A stretch of DNA of 64,000 bases from Pseudomonas sp. SST3. Lineage in GTDB: Bacteria; Pseudomonadota; Gammaproteobacteria; Pseudomonadales; Pseudomonadaceae. Where the stretch lies: contig NZ_QORI02000001.1 of NCBI RefSeq assembly GCF_003325755.1, positions 124,001 through 188,000 on the forward strand. The letters are read 5' to 3'. Every line of letters begins with the position of its first letter. Within the stretch, counting starts at the first letter, position 1. The notes below the pieces were generated by a model that was given only the letters and a program-made list of their open reading frames with translations, was not told the DNA's origin and searched no databases. A program made the translations under genes and the position numbers. Positions 47,317 to 55,767 of this stretch are shown here, one piece after another.

Positions 47317-47545
47317 GATCACGCTCGACGGGCATTCGCTGGAGGTCGCGCCCGGCACGACGGTAGCCGCTGCCCTCTATCTCGGTGGCGATGGCAGCAG
47401 CCGCACCTCGGTATCCGGCGAGCGGCGCGCGCCGCTGTGCGGCATGGGCATCTGCCAGGAGTGCCGGGTCACCATCGACGGTCAGCGGCGACTGGCCTGC
47501 CAGACAATCTGCATCACTGGCATGTCGGTGGAAACACGTCCATGA
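47309..47545 (+). CDS. D-hydroxyproline dehydrogenase gamma subunit ((2Fe-2S)-binding, HcnA-like)
   Basis: The 78-residue ferredoxin-like subunit has the plant-type [2Fe-2S] cysteines in APLCGMGICQECRVTIDGQRRLACQT, four cysteines in the CX4CX2C...C arrangement. ATG 47309 lies inside the end of the beta-subunit gene, and its stop overlaps the alpha-subunit start (ATGA). It passes electrons from the flavin subunits. Confidence 0.9.
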   Translation: MIEITLDGHSLEVAPGTTVAAALYLGGDGSSRTSVSGERRAPLCGMGICQECRVTIDGQRRLACQTICITGMSVETRP

Positions 47546-48814
47546 AATCGCATTACGATATTCTGATCGTCGGCGCGGACCTGCCGGAATGGCTGCCGCG
47601 CTCGCCGCCGCACCCAGCGGCGCAAGCATCGCCATCCTCGACGACAACCCGGCGGCCGGTGGGCAGATCTGGCGTGACGGCCCTCAGGTCGAACTACCGG
47701 CCATCGCCGGCCAGCAGCGGCAAGCGCTGGCGGAAACGACGAATATCGAAGTGCATAGCGGCGTGCGGGTGATCGCCGCACCCGGCGGCAAGACACTGCT
47801 GCTGGAGGACGCCGCGCAGGGGCATCTGGTCGGTTACGACAAGCTGGTTCTGTGCACCGGTGCGCGCGAGCTGCTGCTGCCGTTTCCCGGCTGGACGCTA
47901 CCCGGTGTGACCGGCGCTGGCGGGCTGCAGGCGCTGATCAAGGGCGGCATGCCTGTGGTCGACCAACGCCTGGTGATTGCCGGTAGCGGCCCGCTGCTGC
48001 TGGCGTGTGCGGCTACGGCCAAGGCGCCGGCGCCCACCTGCTGCGCATTGCCGAACAGGCTCAGCTTGCTGCCCTCGCTGGTTTTGCCGCTCGCCTGTCA
48101 CGCTGGCCAGGCAAAGCGTTGCAGGCCGTACAACTGAGCGATCGCTGTTATCGCAGCGGCACTCATGTACTGGCGGCGCTGGGCACCGATCGCCTGGAAG
48201 CCGTGCGCTTGTTTCACAACGACAAGGTTTCGGAAATCGCTTGCGATCGCCTGGCCTGCGGTTTCGGCTTGATTCCCAACACTGAACTCGGGCAAGTATT
48301 GGGCTGTGCACTACACGGGCGAGCCATCCAAATCGATGCCTACCAGACGACAAGCCTGCCGGATCACTTTGCAGCGGGCGAATGCACCGGTTTCGGCGGC
48401 AGCGAACTGGCAAGGGTCGAAGGCAGCATCGCCGGTCATGCCGTCATCGGTGATCTCGAGCGGGCCAAAGCGAGATTCGCCGAGCGCCAGCGCTGGCAGG
48501 GGTTCGCCGATCTGCTGGCGGGAACCTTCCGCCTGAACGAGCAATTGAAAGCCCTGGCGGACCCCGAAACCCTGGTATGCCGCTGCGAAGACGTGCCCTA
48601 CTCAGCCATGGCCAGTCACAGCAGCTGGGTCGAGGCCAAGCTTGAGAGCCGTTGCGGCATGGGCGCCTGTCAGGGCCGAATTTGCGGCGCGGCGAGCGAC
48701 GTCCTGTTCGGCTGGCAACCACCCAAACCGCGCCAGCCGATCAGCCCGGCACGCATCGGCACGTTGATTGCCTTGCCTGATGACGAGCCTAGACCGAGCG
48801 ACACGAAACCCTGA
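47542..48814 (+). pseudogene. D-hydroxyproline dehydrogenase alpha subunit, two frameshifts
   Basis: The product would be a pyridine-nucleotide-disulfide-type flavoprotein with a C-terminal [2Fe-2S] Bfd-like domain. Pieces: MKSHYDILIVGA, then GPAGMAAALAAAPSGASIAILDDNPAAGGQIWRDG through VDQRLVIAGSGPLLLACA, then GYGQGAGAHLLRIAEQAQ through LVCRCEDVPYSAM and CGMGACQGRICGAA. A G is missing after 47577 (GCG-GGACCT expected) and one base after 48010 (GCN-GGC expected). All cofactor motifs survive. Without the alpha subunit the 4-hydroxyproline branch would stop, so either this is a sequencing error or the branch is dead. Confidence 0.88.
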
Positions 48815-48889
48815 CCTCACCCTAGACACTGCCTACCATTCGCTGAGCGTCGGCCGTATCCTCGGGCTTTCCCGTTCGTAGCGCCCCCG

Positions 48890-49657
48890 ATGCTCTCCCT
48901 GCTGCCGACCGATCCGCCCAAGGATCTACCTACGCTGCTCGCCAGCCTGAAACTGATCGCGCCGTTGCTCGATGCGCTGCCGGAGGTGGTGCTCTTCATC
49001 AAGGACACGAACGCCCGTTACAATCTGGCCAACCGCACACTGGCCGAGCGTTGCGGCCATAACCATCCCGATGCGCTGATTGGCCTGACGGCCGAGCAGG
49101 TGTTTCCAACCGGCTTCGGCGCGCAGTACACCGACCAGGACCATCGTGTCCTCAGCCAGGGGTTGCTCCTGCAGGACCAGCTTGAATTGCACCTGTATCC
49201 AGGCCGCCAGCCTGGCTGGTGCATGACGCACAAATTGGCCCTGCGCGATCCGGAGAACAGGATCATTGGCATGGCTGGGGTTTCCATCGACTTGCGGGCA
49301 CCGGAGGCCAACAATCCGGCTTACCTCAAGCTCGCCGCAGTGGACGCCTATATCCGCGCGAATCATTCCCGCTCCATCAGGCTATCGGAGCTCACTGCGA
49401 TAGCGGGCCTGTCAGCCGCTCAGCTGGAGCGGCTATGCAAGCGCGTCTTCCGTCTTACCCCTCGGCAGATGATTCACAAAGCCCGACTGGACACCGCAAC
49501 CCAGCTGCTCGACGGGGCGCTGCCCATCACCGAGATCGCGTTGCGCTGCGGCTATGCCGATCACAGCGCCTTCAGCCGGCAATTCCGTGCGCTGACCGGG
49601 CTGTCACCCCGCGCCTATCGGAACGCGCTGCCACCCCATCATCGGGCAACCTGGTAA
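48890..49657 (+). CDS. AraC-family regulator with an N-terminal PAS domain
   Basis: The 255-residue protein starts with a PAS-like sensor (about residues 25-130: LLDALPEVVLFIKDTNARYNLANRTLAERCG, then VSIDLRAPE) and ends with an AraC DNA-binding domain of two helix-turn-helices (RSIRLSELTAIAGLSAAQLERLCKRVFRLTPRQM and LPITEIALRCGYADHSAFSRQFRALTGLSPRAYR). A related AraC regulator, LhpR, controls 4-hydroxyproline genes in P. aeruginosa. It follows the dehydrogenase genes on the same strand, so it may respond to an intermediate and complement the GntR regulator. Confidence 0.85.
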   Translation: MLSLLPTDPPKDLPTLLASLKLIAPLLDALPEVVLFIKDTNARYNLANRTLAERCGHNHPDALIGLTAEQVFPTGFGAQYTDQDHRVLSQGLLLQDQLELHLYPGRQPGWCMTHKLALRDPENRIIGMAGVSIDLRAPEANNPAYLKLAAVDAYIRANHSRSIRLSELTAIAGLSAAQLERLCKRVFRLTPRQMIHKARLDTATQLLDGALPITEIALRCGYADHSAFSRQFRALTGLSPRAYRNALPPHHRATW

Positions 49658-49852
49658 CGCGCTGCTCCCATTTGTAGCAACCGTGGTCCGGAGGCACCCG
49701 CCCCGACGCAATCCGACGAACGGTCATTACGGCACCATTTGCCGACCCCTCTCACAGCGCCTGCTCTAGCCCGCGTCCTGCGGCGATTTGACTCACCATC
49801 AAGCATTTCACTCGTCTCGCTTTAGCCGACCGGCACGGCTATTGCTGTACGG

Positions 49853-49868
49853 ATAACGTATACGAAAT
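49853..49868 (+). promoter_or_regulatory. Candidate GntR operator, ABC/AcnX operon
   Basis: ATAACGTATACGAAAT, identical over 16 bases to the site at 55733-55748, with CGTATACG as its palindromic core (49857-49864). It lies 54 bases before the first gene of the ABC transporter operon, within the probable promoter. Confidence 0.8.
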
Positions 49869-49922
49869 CTCGAAACAGCTGCTTGAATCAACTGGACGAT
49901 CAACCGCATCGACGAGGAATGT

Positions 49923-50732
49923 ATGAAGAAATCCATAGCTGTGGCCGTTAGCGCTCTACTTGCTGCCTCCATGACTTCCATTGCACAGGCCGACAAGCTC
50001 GACGACATCATTGGCTCGGGCAAGCTGCGCTGTGCCGTTACCCTCGACTTCCCGCCCATGGGCTTTCGCGATGAAGGCAACAAGCCGGCAGGCTTCGATG
50101 TCGACTATTGCAGCGACCTGGCCAAGGTGCTCGGCGTCGAACCAGAAGTGGTCGAAACGCCTTTCCCGGACCGAATTCCCGCACTCGTCTCCGGCCGTGC
50201 GGACGTGATCGTCGCCTCCACCTCCGACACCCTCGAGCGCGCCAAGACGGTGGGCATGAGCATCCCCTACTTCGCCTTCAACATGGTGGTACTGACGCGA
50301 GAAGACACCGGCATCGACAAGTACGACGATCTCAAGGGTCGCCCAGTCGGTAACACCAGCGGCACCTTCGAAGCCATCGCGCTGGAAAAGGACGTAAAGG
50401 GTTGGGGTGAAGGCAGCTTCCGCGCCTACCAGTCGCAGAACGACACCATCCTCGCGGTCGCCCAGGGCCATGTGGACGCCACGGTTGTCACCAATACGGT
50501 CGCCGCCTCCACCATCAAATCAGGCAAGTACAAGGGCTTGAAGATCGCCGGCGATGCCCCCTATGTCATCGACTACGTGTCCCTGGCCGCCAAGCGCAGC
50601 GAGTACGGCCTGATGAATTATCTCAACCTCTTCGTCAACCAGCAGGTGCGCTCCGGTCGCTACGCCGAGCTGTACGAGAAGTGGGTCGGCGGCAAGCCGG
50701 TCGATCTGACCGTTCCTGGCGTCTACTACTGA
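49923..50732 (+). CDS. ABC transporter periplasmic binding protein (polar amino-acid type)
   Basis: The 269-residue binding protein has a signal peptide (MKKSIAVAVSALLAASMTSIAQA) and an SBP family-3 domain: GKLRCAVTLDFPPMGFRDEGNKPAGFDVDYCSDLAKVLG, then VETPFPDRIPALVSGRADVIVASTSDTLERAKTV. The ligand is likely a hydroxyproline or a related imino acid, inferred from the operon: it is followed by AcnX, two permeases, an ATPase and a proline-racemase-family dehydratase. The upstream operator suggests control by the GntR regulator. Confidence 0.92.
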   Translation: MKKSIAVAVSALLAASMTSIAQADKLDDIIGSGKLRCAVTLDFPPMGFRDEGNKPAGFDVDYCSDLAKVLGVEPEVVETPFPDRIPALVSGRADVIVASTSDTLERAKTVGMSIPYFAFNMVVLTREDTGIDKYDDLKGRPVGNTSGTFEAIALEKDVKGWGEGSFRAYQSQNDTILAVAQGHVDATVVTNTVAASTIKSGKYKGLKIAGDAPYVIDYVSLAAKRSEYGLMNYLNLFVNQQVRSGRYAELYEKWVGGKPVDLTVPGVYY

Positions 50733-50744
50733 TCGGCGGTAACG

Positions 50745-52544
50745 ATGCCTCGTAGCGACCACGTGTTTACTTCGCAGCAGGCTGCGCTCGGCTTCACGGG
50801 GCGCAGCCTGGTTCCGGGCAGCGCTCAGGCAGCCTGTCTGCATGCGGACACAGGCCTGAGCTTCTGGGGCGGGGTCGACCCGTTCAGTGGGGAAGTGATC
50901 GACCGTCACCACCCGCTCAGCGGCCAAGTCATCGCCGGCAAGGTATTGGCAATCCCCAGCGGACGCGGCTCCTGCACGGGCAGCAGCGTCCTGCTGGAGC
51001 TGATCCTCAACGGTCACGCACCCGCCGCGCTGGTCTTTGCCGAAACCGAGGAGATTCTTACCCTCGGCGTGCTGGTGGCGCAGTTGTTGTTTGGCCACTC
51101 GCTGCCGGTCATCAGTCTCGATCAGCAAGCCTTCGCGGCGCTGCGCGACGCCCGCTTTATACGAATTGAAAACGGCGTGGTGCAAGGCTTCGCCGAGCTG
51201 CCAGATGATGGTTGGCTGGCCGCGGCCGGCGCCAGCGCAAACGGCTATCTCCCTACACAAATAGACCTGAATCAACAGGACCAGGCCATGCTCGCCGGCG
51301 AACAGGGCAAGGCCACCCAGGCGGCCATGCGGATCCTGTTGCGCATGGCTGAACTCCAGGGCGCACGGGAACTGCTGGACATCACCCAGGCGCATATCGA
51401 CGGCTGCATCTACACCGGGCCGGCCAGCCTCAGGTTCGCTCGCCAGCTGGCCGACTGGGGTGGGCGGGTAAAGGTGCCGACCACGCTCAACTCGATCTCG
51501 GTAGACCAGCGCCGCTGGCGGCAGATGGGCATCTCCGCCGCGTTCGGTGAGCCGGCCAGCCAATTGGCCGACGCCTATGTCGAGATGGGCGCCAGCGCCA
51601 GTTTCACCTGCGCGCCCTATCTGCTCGACAGCGCGCCGAGAGCCGGCGAGCAGATCGTCTGGGCGGAATCCAATGCCGTGGTGTATGCCAATAGCGTGCT
51701 GGGTGCAAGAACGTTGAAATATCCCGACTTCTTGGATATCTGCATCGCCCTGACTGGCCGCGCGCCACTGACGGGCTGCCACTTGGCCAAGCAGCGCCAC
51801 GCCACGTTGCGTATCGACCTGTCGCCGCTACAAAACCTGGATGACGCCTTCTACCCGCTGCTCGGCTACCACGTCGGTCTGCTCTGCGGCAGCGAGATTC
51901 CGGTGATCTGCGGGCTCGAACAGAGCGATCCGACGCTCGACGACCTAAAAGCCTTCGGCGCCGCCTTCGCCACCACCTCCGCAGCACCGATGTTTCATAT
52001 CGTTGGCGTTACACCGGAAGCGCCTTCGGTTGAGGCCGCTCTGGGTGATCAGAGGCCGGGGCGCATCCTGCAGGTAGAACGCGGCGATCTGCTCAACAGT
52101 TGGCGCGAGCTGGATAGCGGTGAATCCGCAGACGTCGAGCTGATCAGCCTGGGTAACCCGCATTTCTCGCTGAGCGAATTCGCCCGCCTCGCGCAGCTCT
52201 GCGAAGGCAAGGTGAAGCACGCCGATGTTTCCATACTGCTTACCTGCGGCCGCGAGATCCAGCGGCAGGCCAGCGAAGCCGGTCATTTACAGGCACTCGA
52301 GCACTTCGGCGTGCAGATCGTCACCGACACCTGCTGGTGCATGATCGAGGATCCGGTCGTACCCCTGACCGCACGCACCCTGATGACCAACTCCGGTAAA
52401 TACGCCCATTACGCGCCCGGCCTGGTTGGCCGACAGGTGCGCTTCGGCAGCCTTGCAGAATGCGTCGAAACCGCCTGCAGCGGTCACGCCAGTGGCCACC
52501 TACCGCGCTGGCTGGCGGCTGCCGACACCGAAGGAGCGCATTGA
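50745..52544 (+). CDS. Fused aconitase-X protein, candidate cis-3-hydroxy-L-proline dehydratase
   Basis: The 599-residue protein fuses the small swivel domain (DUF126; RSLVPGSAQAACLHADTGLSFWGGVDPFSGEVIDRHHPLSGQVIAGKVLAIPSGRGSCTGSSVLLELIL, about residues 18-90) to the large AcnX domain (DUF521; TQAAMRILLRMAELQGARELLDITQAHIDGCIYTG through TDTCWCMIEDPVVP). Fused AcnX proteins of bacteria were shown to dehydrate cis-3-hydroxy-L-proline to pyrroline-2-carboxylate (LhpI). Its position between ABC transporter genes and next to a pyrroline-2-carboxylate-forming family member supports that substrate. Confidence 0.88.
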   Translation: MPRSDHVFTSQQAALGFTGRSLVPGSAQAACLHADTGLSFWGGVDPFSGEVIDRHHPLSGQVIAGKVLAIPSGRGSCTGSSVLLELILNGHAPAALVFAETEEILTLGVLVAQLLFGHSLPVISLDQQAFAALRDARFIRIENGVVQGFAELPDDGWLAAAGASANGYLPTQIDLNQQDQAMLAGEQGKATQAAMRILLRMAELQGARELLDITQAHIDGCIYTGPASLRFARQLADWGGRVKVPTTLNSISVDQRRWRQMGISAAFGEPASQLADAYVEMGASASFTCAPYLLDSAPRAGEQIVWAESNAVVYANSVLGARTLKYPDFLDICIALTGRAPLTGCHLAKQRHATLRIDLSPLQNLDDAFYPLLGYHVGLLCGSEIPVICGLEQSDPTLDDLKAFGAAFATTSAAPMFHIVGVTPEAPSVEAALGDQRPGRILQVERGDLLNSWRELDSGESADVELISLGNPHFSLSEFARLAQLCEGKVKHADVSILLTCGREIQRQASEAGHLQALEHFGVQIVTDTCWCMIEDPVVPLTARTLMTNSGKYAHYAPGLVGRQVRFGSLAECVETACSGHASGHLPRWLAAADTEGAH

Positions 52545-52547
52545 GCG

Positions 52548-53213
52548 ATGTTCGATTACACCTTCCATTGGCGTCCCGCCTTCCGTGCGCTGCCGGATAT
52601 GCTCGCCGGCGCGGTGGTGACCTTCGAGACCGCCGCCCTATCGATGATTTTCGGCGTGCTCATCGCGCTGGTGCTGACCGCCATGCGCGAGACCCGCAAT
52701 CCGCTGCTCAACGGCGTTGGCAGCGCCTGGGTGTCGGTGGCGCGCAACACACCTTCGCTGTTCCAGATCTATGCCCTGTATTTCGGCCTCGGTGCCTTCG
52801 GCTGGCATATCAGCTCGTGGGCGGCGCTACTAGCGGGCATCACGTTCAACAATGCCGGCTACCTGGCGGAAAACTTCCGCGGGGGTTTAAAGGCTGTGCC
52901 GGATACGCAGATGCGCGCCGCACGCTCGCTGGGCATGAGCGCCTTCCAGGCCTACCGGCTGATCGTGATCCCGCAACTGCTGCGCATCGTCTTCCACCCG
53001 CTCTCCAACCAGATGGTCTGGGCGGTATTGATGACGTCTTTGGGCGTGATCGTCGGCCTGAACAACGACCTCACCGGCGTGACCCAGGACTACAACGTCA
53101 AGACCTTCCGCACCTTCGAATACTTCGCCCTGGCGGCAGCGATCTATTACCTGATCGCCAAGCTGATCGTAGCGGTAGCCCGGCTGATGGCCTGGCGACT
53201 GTTCCGCTACTGA
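52548..53213 (+). CDS. ABC transporter permease 1 (amino-acid type)
   Basis: The 221-residue membrane protein has the HisMQ-type permease pattern: LAGAVVTFETAALSMIFGVLIALVLTAM, VARNTPSLFQIYALYFGL and the EAA loop ENFRGGLKAVPDTQMRAARSLGMSAFQAYRLIVIPQ. It starts three bases after the AcnX stop and is followed by a second permease, forming a heterodimeric channel. Confidence 0.93.
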   Translation: MFDYTFHWRPAFRALPDMLAGAVVTFETAALSMIFGVLIALVLTAMRETRNPLLNGVGSAWVSVARNTPSLFQIYALYFGLGAFGWHISSWAALLAGITFNNAGYLAENFRGGLKAVPDTQMRAARSLGMSAFQAYRLIVIPQLLRIVFHPLSNQMVWAVLMTSLGVIVGLNNDLTGVTQDYNVKTFRTFEYFALAAAIYYLIAKLIVAVARLMAWRLFRY

Positions 53214-53223
53214 GGACCCGAGC

Positions 53224-53868
53224 ATGTTTTCCACTAGCCTGACCTCGACCGATCTGCTGTTCATGCTCAAGGGCGCTGGCGTCACGCTGATGCTGACCTT
53301 TTGGGCCATGCTGCTGGGCACTTTCGCCGGCATCGTCTTCGGCGTGATTCGCGCCCTGTTTCCCCGGGCGAGTCTGCCGCTGGCCTGGTTCCTGGATATC
53401 TTTCGCAGCGTGCCGCTGCTGATCCAATTCGTCCTGTTCAACGCCCTGAAAAGCATCGTCGGGCTGGACTGGAGCGCCTTCACCGTCGGCTGCGTGGTGC
53501 TGGGCGTCTACGCCGCGGCCTTCTTCACCGAGGTGGTGCGCGGTGGCGTTCTGGCGGTACCGGGCAGCTTGCGTCTGGCCAGCCGCTCGCTGGGCCTGAG
53601 CTACTGGCAGGACCTGCGCTACATCGTCTTGCCGGTCGCGACGCGGGTGGCCTTTCCCGGCTGGGTCAATCTGGTGCTGTCGGTGATGAAGGACACCGCG
53701 CTGGTGATGTGGATCGGCATCATCGAGCTGCTGCGCGCCTCGCAGACCATCGTCACTCGTATTCAGGAGCCACTGCTGGTGCTGTGCATCGCAGGGCTCA
53801 TCTACTACGTCATGAGCCTGGTGGTGGCCCGCCTGGGCGCCCGGCTGGAAAAAAGGTGGCAGCAATGA
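53224..53868 (+). CDS. ABC transporter permease 2 (amino-acid type)
   Basis: The 214-residue permease has the same topology: LMLKGAGVTLMLTFWAMLLGTFAGIVFGVI, LDIFRSVPLLIQFVLFNAL and the EAA loop EVVRGGVLAVPGSLRLASRSLGLSYWQDLRYIVLP. Its stop overlaps the ATPase start by four bases. Confidence 0.93.
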   Translation: MFSTSLTSTDLLFMLKGAGVTLMLTFWAMLLGTFAGIVFGVIRALFPRASLPLAWFLDIFRSVPLLIQFVLFNALKSIVGLDWSAFTVGCVVLGVYAAAFFTEVVRGGVLAVPGSLRLASRSLGLSYWQDLRYIVLPVATRVAFPGWVNLVLSVMKDTALVMWIGIIELLRASQTIVTRIQEPLLVLCIAGLIYYVMSLVVARLGARLEKRWQQ

Positions 53869-54587
53869 TCGAGATCGACAAGGTGCACAAATCCTTTGGT
53901 GAGCTGGAAGTGATCAAGGGTGTCGACCTGACCGTCAACAAGGGCGAGGTGGTGTCGATCATTGGTGGCTCGGGTTCCGGCAAGTCGACGCTGCTGATGT
54001 GCATCAACGGGCTGGAACACATCCAGAGCGGCTCGATTCGTGTCGATGGCACCGAAGTCCACGCCAAGGGCACCGACATCAACAAGTTGCGGCAGAAGAT
54101 CGGCATCGTCTTTCAGCAATGGAATGCCTTCCCGCACCTGACGGTGCTGGAAAACGTAATGCTGGCGCCTAGAAAGGTGCTTGGAAAAAGCCGCGCCGAA
54201 GCCGAAGAACTGGCGGTCAAGCAGCTGACCCATGTCGGCCTGGCGGACAAGCTGAAGGTATTCCCCAGCAAGCTGTCCGGCGGCCAACAGCAACGCATGG
54301 CCATCGCCCGCGCACTGGCCATGTCGCCGGACTATATGCTGTTCGACGAGGCCACTTCGGCGCTCGACCCACAGCTGGTCGGCGAGGTGCTCGACACCAT
54401 GCGGCTGCTCGCCGAAGACGGCATGACCATGGTGCTGGTGACCCATGAAATGGGCTTTGCCCGCGAGGTATCCGATCGGGTCGCATTCTTCCGCGACGGC
54501 CTGGTGCACGAGATCGGCCCGCCCGATCAGGTCATCAGCAACCCGCAGAAGCCGGAAACCGCGGCTTTCCTGAAATCCGTGATCTAG
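53865..54587 (+). CDS. ABC transporter ATPase (amino-acid type)
   Basis: The 240-residue ATPase has Walker A GGSGSGKSTLLMCINGLE, Q-loop VFQQWNAFPHLTV, signature LSGGQQQRMAIARAL, Walker B YMLFDEATSALDP and the switch histidine LVTHEMGFAREV. It powers import with the two permeases and binding protein of the operon. ATG 53865 overlaps the permease stop. Confidence 0.95.
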   Translation: MIEIDKVHKSFGELEVIKGVDLTVNKGEVVSIIGGSGSGKSTLLMCINGLEHIQSGSIRVDGTEVHAKGTDINKLRQKIGIVFQQWNAFPHLTVLENVMLAPRKVLGKSRAEAEELAVKQLTHVGLADKLKVFPSKLSGGQQQRMAIARALAMSPDYMLFDEATSALDPQLVGEVLDTMRLLAEDGMTMVLVTHEMGFAREVSDRVAFFRDGLVHEIGPPDQVISNPQKPETAAFLKSVI

Positions 54588-54596
54588 AGGCGAGCC

Positions 54597-55634
54597 ATGC
54601 GATCGAGCAAAGTCATTCATGTCGTCAGCTGCCACGCCGAGGGCGAGGTCGGCGATGTCATTGTCGGTGGGGTTGCGCCTCCACCGGGTGACACATTGTG
54701 GGAGCAATCGCGCTGGATCGCCCGCGACGAGACCCTACGCAACTTCGTGCTGAACGAGCCGCGCGGCGGCGTGTTTCGTCACGTCAATCTGCTGGTGCCC
54801 GCCAAGGACCCACGCGCGCAGATGGGCTGGATCATCATGGAGCCGGCCGACACGCCGCCCATGTCGGGTTCCAATTCGCTGTGCGTGGCCACCGTGCTGC
54901 TGGACAGCGGCATCCTGCCGATGACCGAGCCGGAAACACGGCTCACACTCGAGGCGCCAGGGGGGCTGATCGAGGTGATCGCACAGTGCCGCAACGGCAA
55001 AGCCGAGCGGGTCGAGGTGAAGAACGTACCGTCCTTCGCCGCCAAGCTCGATGCCTGGATCGAGGTGGAAGGGCTGGGCTCGCTGCAGGTCGACACGGCC
55101 TATGGCGGCGACAGCTTCGTCATCGTTGATGCTAAGCGTCTGGGCTTTTCCTTGAGCGCCGATGAGGCCGCGGACCTGGTTGCGGCAGGTTTAAAGATCA
55201 CCCAGGCGGCCAATCAGCAACTGGGGTTTGCCCACCCGACCAATCCAGACTGGGCACATATCTCCTTCTGCCAAATTGCCGCACCGCTCGAGCGCATCGA
55301 GGGCGTGCTCACTGCGGCCAACGCAGTGGTGATCCGCCCCGGCAAGATCGACCGTTCCCCCTGCGGCACCGGTTGCTCGGCACGCATGGCGGTGCTGCAT
55401 GCCAAGGGTCAATTGGGGGTGGGCGAGCGCTTCATCGGCCGATCGATCATTGGCTCTGAATTCCACTGCCGCATCGACAGCTTGACCGACCTCGCCGGGC
55501 GTCCCGCCATCGTGCCGTGCCTGTCCGGCCGAGCCTGGATCACCGGCACCCATCAGCACCTGCTGGACCCCAGCGACCCTTGGCCGGAAGGCTATCGCCT
55601 GTCGGATACCTGGCCCGTGGAACTAGAGATCTGA
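54597..55634 (+). CDS. Proline-racemase-family protein, candidate trans-3-hydroxy-L-proline dehydratase
   Basis: The 345-residue protein belongs to the proline racemase superfamily but has Ser90 (in [10 protein letters not shown]) where epimerases have the first catalytic cysteine, while C256 ([14 protein letters not shown]) is kept. Ser/Cys members include trans-3-hydroxyproline dehydratases (LhpH role), which make pyrroline-2-carboxylate. The reductase for that product is encoded at 59702-60715. It ends the ABC operon nine bases after the ATPase. A Ser/Cys 4-hydroxyproline epimerase is the main alternative. Confidence 0.78.
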   Translation: MRSSKVIHVVSCHAEGEVGDVIVGGVAPPPGDTLWEQSRWIARDETLRNFVLNEPRGGVFRHVNLLVPAKDPRAQMGWIIMEPADTPPMSGSNSLCVATVLLDSGILPMTEPETRLTLEAPGGLIEVIAQCRNGKAERVEVKNVPSFAAKLDAWIEVEGLGSLQVDTAYGGDSFVIVDAKRLGFSLSADEAADLVAAGLKITQAANQQLGFAHPTNPDWAHISFCQIAAPLERIEGVLTAANAVVIRPGKIDRSPCGTGCSARMAVLHAKGQLGVGERFIGRSIIGSEFHCRIDSLTDLAGRPAIVPCLSGRAWITGTHQHLLDPSDPWPEGYRLSDTWPVELEI

Positions 55635-55639
55635 TTCAA

Positions 55640-55665
55640 CCGCCGCCAGCCACAAGCCGGCGGTA
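55640..55665 (+). terminator. Hairpin after the dehydratase gene
   Basis: ACCGCCG (55640-55646) pairs with CGGCGGT (55659-55665) just past the operon's last stop. There is no T-run, so termination is uncertain. Confidence 0.4.
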
Positions 55666-55732
55666 ACTCGCAACACGGCCAAGCCACGGCCGGACTGAAC
55701 TTAGTACCAAACCGGGCGAGGACAGCCCAAAC

Positions 55733-55748
55733 ATAACGTATACGAAAT
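55733..55748 (+). promoter_or_regulatory. Candidate GntR operator, deaminase/TRAP operon
   Basis: ATAACGTATACGAAAT, identical to the site at 49853-49868, with core CGTATACG at 55737-55744. It lies 19 bases before the start of the deaminase gene, between the promoter and the ribosome binding site AGCGGAGG. Confidence 0.8.
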
Positions 55749-55767
55749 ACTCTAGCGGAGGCATCTC

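Noticed and set aside
55679..55697. GGCCAAGCCACGGCC inverted repeat as a second operator
   Set aside because: The arms are short and do not match the CGTATACG sites; it may be only part of a weak terminator.
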